This document shows, in pieces, positions 4,615 to 5,744 of a DNA stretch of 5,744 bases. The translations under genes were made by a program, and so were the position numbers. The stretch is taken from contig DCUS01000122.1 in the NCBI GenBank assembly GCA_002327885.1, forward strand, positions 733-6,476. The letters run 5' to 3'. Source of the DNA: Syntrophaceae bacterium UBA2208. GTDB taxonomy: Bacteria; Desulfobacterota; BSN033; UBA1163. Positions within the stretch are counted from its first letter, which is position 1; the number at the start of each line of letters is the position of its first letter. The notes under the pieces are model-generated. The model was not told the DNA's origin and made no database searches. It saw nothing but the letters and a program-made list of their open reading frames with translations.

Positions 4615-5744
4615 GAAAAAAGAGCTATCTATGCGATATTATTAACATTTATTATTATAATGTTTTGGACTGTCATCCAGTCGAAATTCTTTCCTCAGAC
4701 ATCCAGTAAGCCAGAGACAAAGGATATAAAAAAGGAACAGATTGCACCGGCAGAGAAGGTAGTCGAAAAAAAGGAGGGTGTGAAAGAATTAAAACCTCCT
4801 ATAAAACAAAAGGTGGTTGTAGAAAAAAAGGAAGTGACTGTCGAAACACCGTATTACTGGGCAGTCTTTACCTCTGAGGACGCGAGGTTAAAACATTTCA
4901 GACTTAAAAAATATGAAGATAGAGTTGAAGAATCTTTCTTGACGATAAAATTGATTCAGCTCGTTCGGAACATCCTGGGCAATAAACAGGAAGAACCCAA
5001 AAAAACTGTTCCCCTCGATCTGGTGAATACGAGCGAGGAAGAAGGGCTTCCATTGGGGCTCACCTTTAATGAATCGGGTACCTCCCCTTCCGAGGGAAAC
5101 TGGGAGGTAGATAGGCAGAAACTCCATTTGACCGGAAATGGTGACAAGGGTGAGATCATTTTTACAAAGACTTTGGAGAATGGGTTAAAGGTCATCAAAA
5201 AATATCGGTTTAACTCAGAGCAGTACGCCATCGGCCTGGAAGTGGAGATTGAAAATAATTCTTCAAAAGAAGTCAACAGCCCATTGGGGTTGCAGTGGAT
5301 TGGTAGAATTGAGCTGGTAAAATTGGCTGATGAAGAGATTAAAGATTATGGATTGAAGTATTCCTTTTTTAAGAATCAAAAAGTGGAAAAAAAGGATCTC
5401 GGAGGCACAGGTTCTTCGGGCTGCACCCCCGGTTGTGGAACGAAAAAAAGAAACATCGAATCCTTTGAATTTTCTGAAAAAGGCGAATTGAAGTGGTTTG
5501 CTTTCGAAGGAGAATATTTTACAGCCCTATTGATTTCACCTCCCTCAGAAACGAACCTCTCTTTATTGGTCAAGGGTGATGAAAAGAATCTTTTAAAAGC
5601 CAATCTAATCAATGCTCCGGTGTCCATTTACCCAAACCAGAGGATAAAGGTTCCATTCCAGATTTATCTCGGTCCAAAAGAGATTGATCGCTTGAAGGAG
5701 TTGAACGCTGGTGCAGAAAATTTAGTCGATTTTGGTTTCTTCAC
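4612..5744 (+). CDS. yidC: Membrane protein insertase YidC (N-terminal 377 residues; continues beyond the right edge)
   Basis: YidC inserts and folds inner-membrane proteins, alone or with SecYEG. Visible are a short cytoplasmic MEKRA, the first membrane segment (about residues 6-22, AIYAILLTFIIIMFWTVI), a Lys/Glu-rich linker with many charged repeats (about 31-80), and the periplasmic P1 beta-sandwich domain from about W83. P1 features include TKTLENGLKVIKKYRF and later YLGPKEIDRLKEL. The window stops at VDFGFF, exactly where TM2 would begin in homologues, so all five conserved core membrane segments and the catalytic groove lie outside. The P1 domain marks the Gram-negative type. An unusual short CTPGC segment (Cys271, Cys275) sits in a Gly/Ser-rich loop. 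The reading frame is open throughout. It follows yidD by 25 nt and is probably cotranscribed with rpmH, rnpA and yidD. Confidence 0.96.
   Translation, partial: MEKRAIYAILLTFIIIMFWTVIQSKFFPQTSSKPETKDIKKEQIAPAEKVVEKKEGVKELKPPIKQKVVVEKKEVTVETPYYWAVFTSEDARLKHFRLKKYEDRVEESFLTIKLIQLVRNILGNKQEEPKKTVPLDLVNTSEEEGLPLGLTFNESGTSPSEGNWEVDRQKLHLTGNGDKGEIIFTKTLENGLKVIKKYRFNSEQYAIGLEVEIENNSSKEVNSPLGLQWIGRIELVKLADEEIKDYGLKYSFFKNQKVEKKDLGGTGSSGCTPGCGTKKRNIESFEFSEKGELKWFAFEGEYFTALLISPPSETNLSLLVKGDEKNLLKANLINAPVSIYPNQRIKVPFQIYLGPKEIDRLKELNAGAENLVDFGFF

Noticed and set aside
4888..5627. Minus-strand open frames opposite yidC
   Set aside because: They are antisense to the continuous yidC frame, with low-complexity Ser/Phe-rich translations and no family motif.

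Overview
This window is a bacterial chromosomal segment around the replication-origin neighbourhood. It carries six protein-coding genes in two divergent groups. On the minus strand are gyrA (complete, 3514 to 1088) and, downstream of it, dnaA (starting at 839 and running off the left edge). On the plus strand is the classical ribosome/membrane-insertion cluster rpmH - rnpA - yidD - yidC (3796 onward, yidC running off the right edge). I see no tRNA, rRNA, mobile element, CRISPR array or phage gene. The genes fill almost everything; the two substantial gaps (840-1087 and 3515-3795) look regulatory.

Organism: a bacterium of moderate, AT-leaning base composition. YidC has the long Gram-negative layout (N-terminal membrane segment, Lys/Glu-rich linker, large periplasmic P1 domain), so a two-membrane bacterium is likely. 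The general look of DnaA, GyrA and RnpA would fit an anaerobic or deep-branching group such as Desulfobacterota or Nitrospirota, but that is inference without a database comparison. All six genes look like ordinary, intact vertical core genes.

Left part (1-1087): the first 279 codons of dnaA (domains I-III, Walker A and B visible), then a 248-bp AT-rich gap. This gap holds one perfect DnaA box (TTATCCACA on the minus strand, 967-975) facing a degenerate box, a further weak box, a 9-bp inverted repeat, a 10-bp palindrome and two plausible dnaA promoters. It is the best candidate in the window for an origin and/or a DnaA-autoregulated dnaA control region. Middle (1088-3514): gyrA, with the catalytic tyrosine and a GyrA-box, and an unusual methionine at the main quinolone-resistance position. 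Then a 281-bp divergent control region with back-to-back TTGACA -35 elements. Right part (3796-5744): rpmH, rnpA, yidD (ATGA overlap with rnpA) and yidC.

How the genes fit together: DnaA and gyrase act in replication initiation and supercoiling. L34, the RNase P protein, YidD and YidC link ribosome assembly, tRNA processing and membrane protein insertion. The rpmH-rnpA-yidD-yidC block next to dnaA is a widely conserved bacterial arrangement. The variation here is gyrA lying between rpmH and dnaA. I found no convincing sign of an undescribed system; the points most worth checking are the putative origin, the gyrA placement, the GyrA Met82 substitution and a CxxxC pair in the YidC periplasmic domain.
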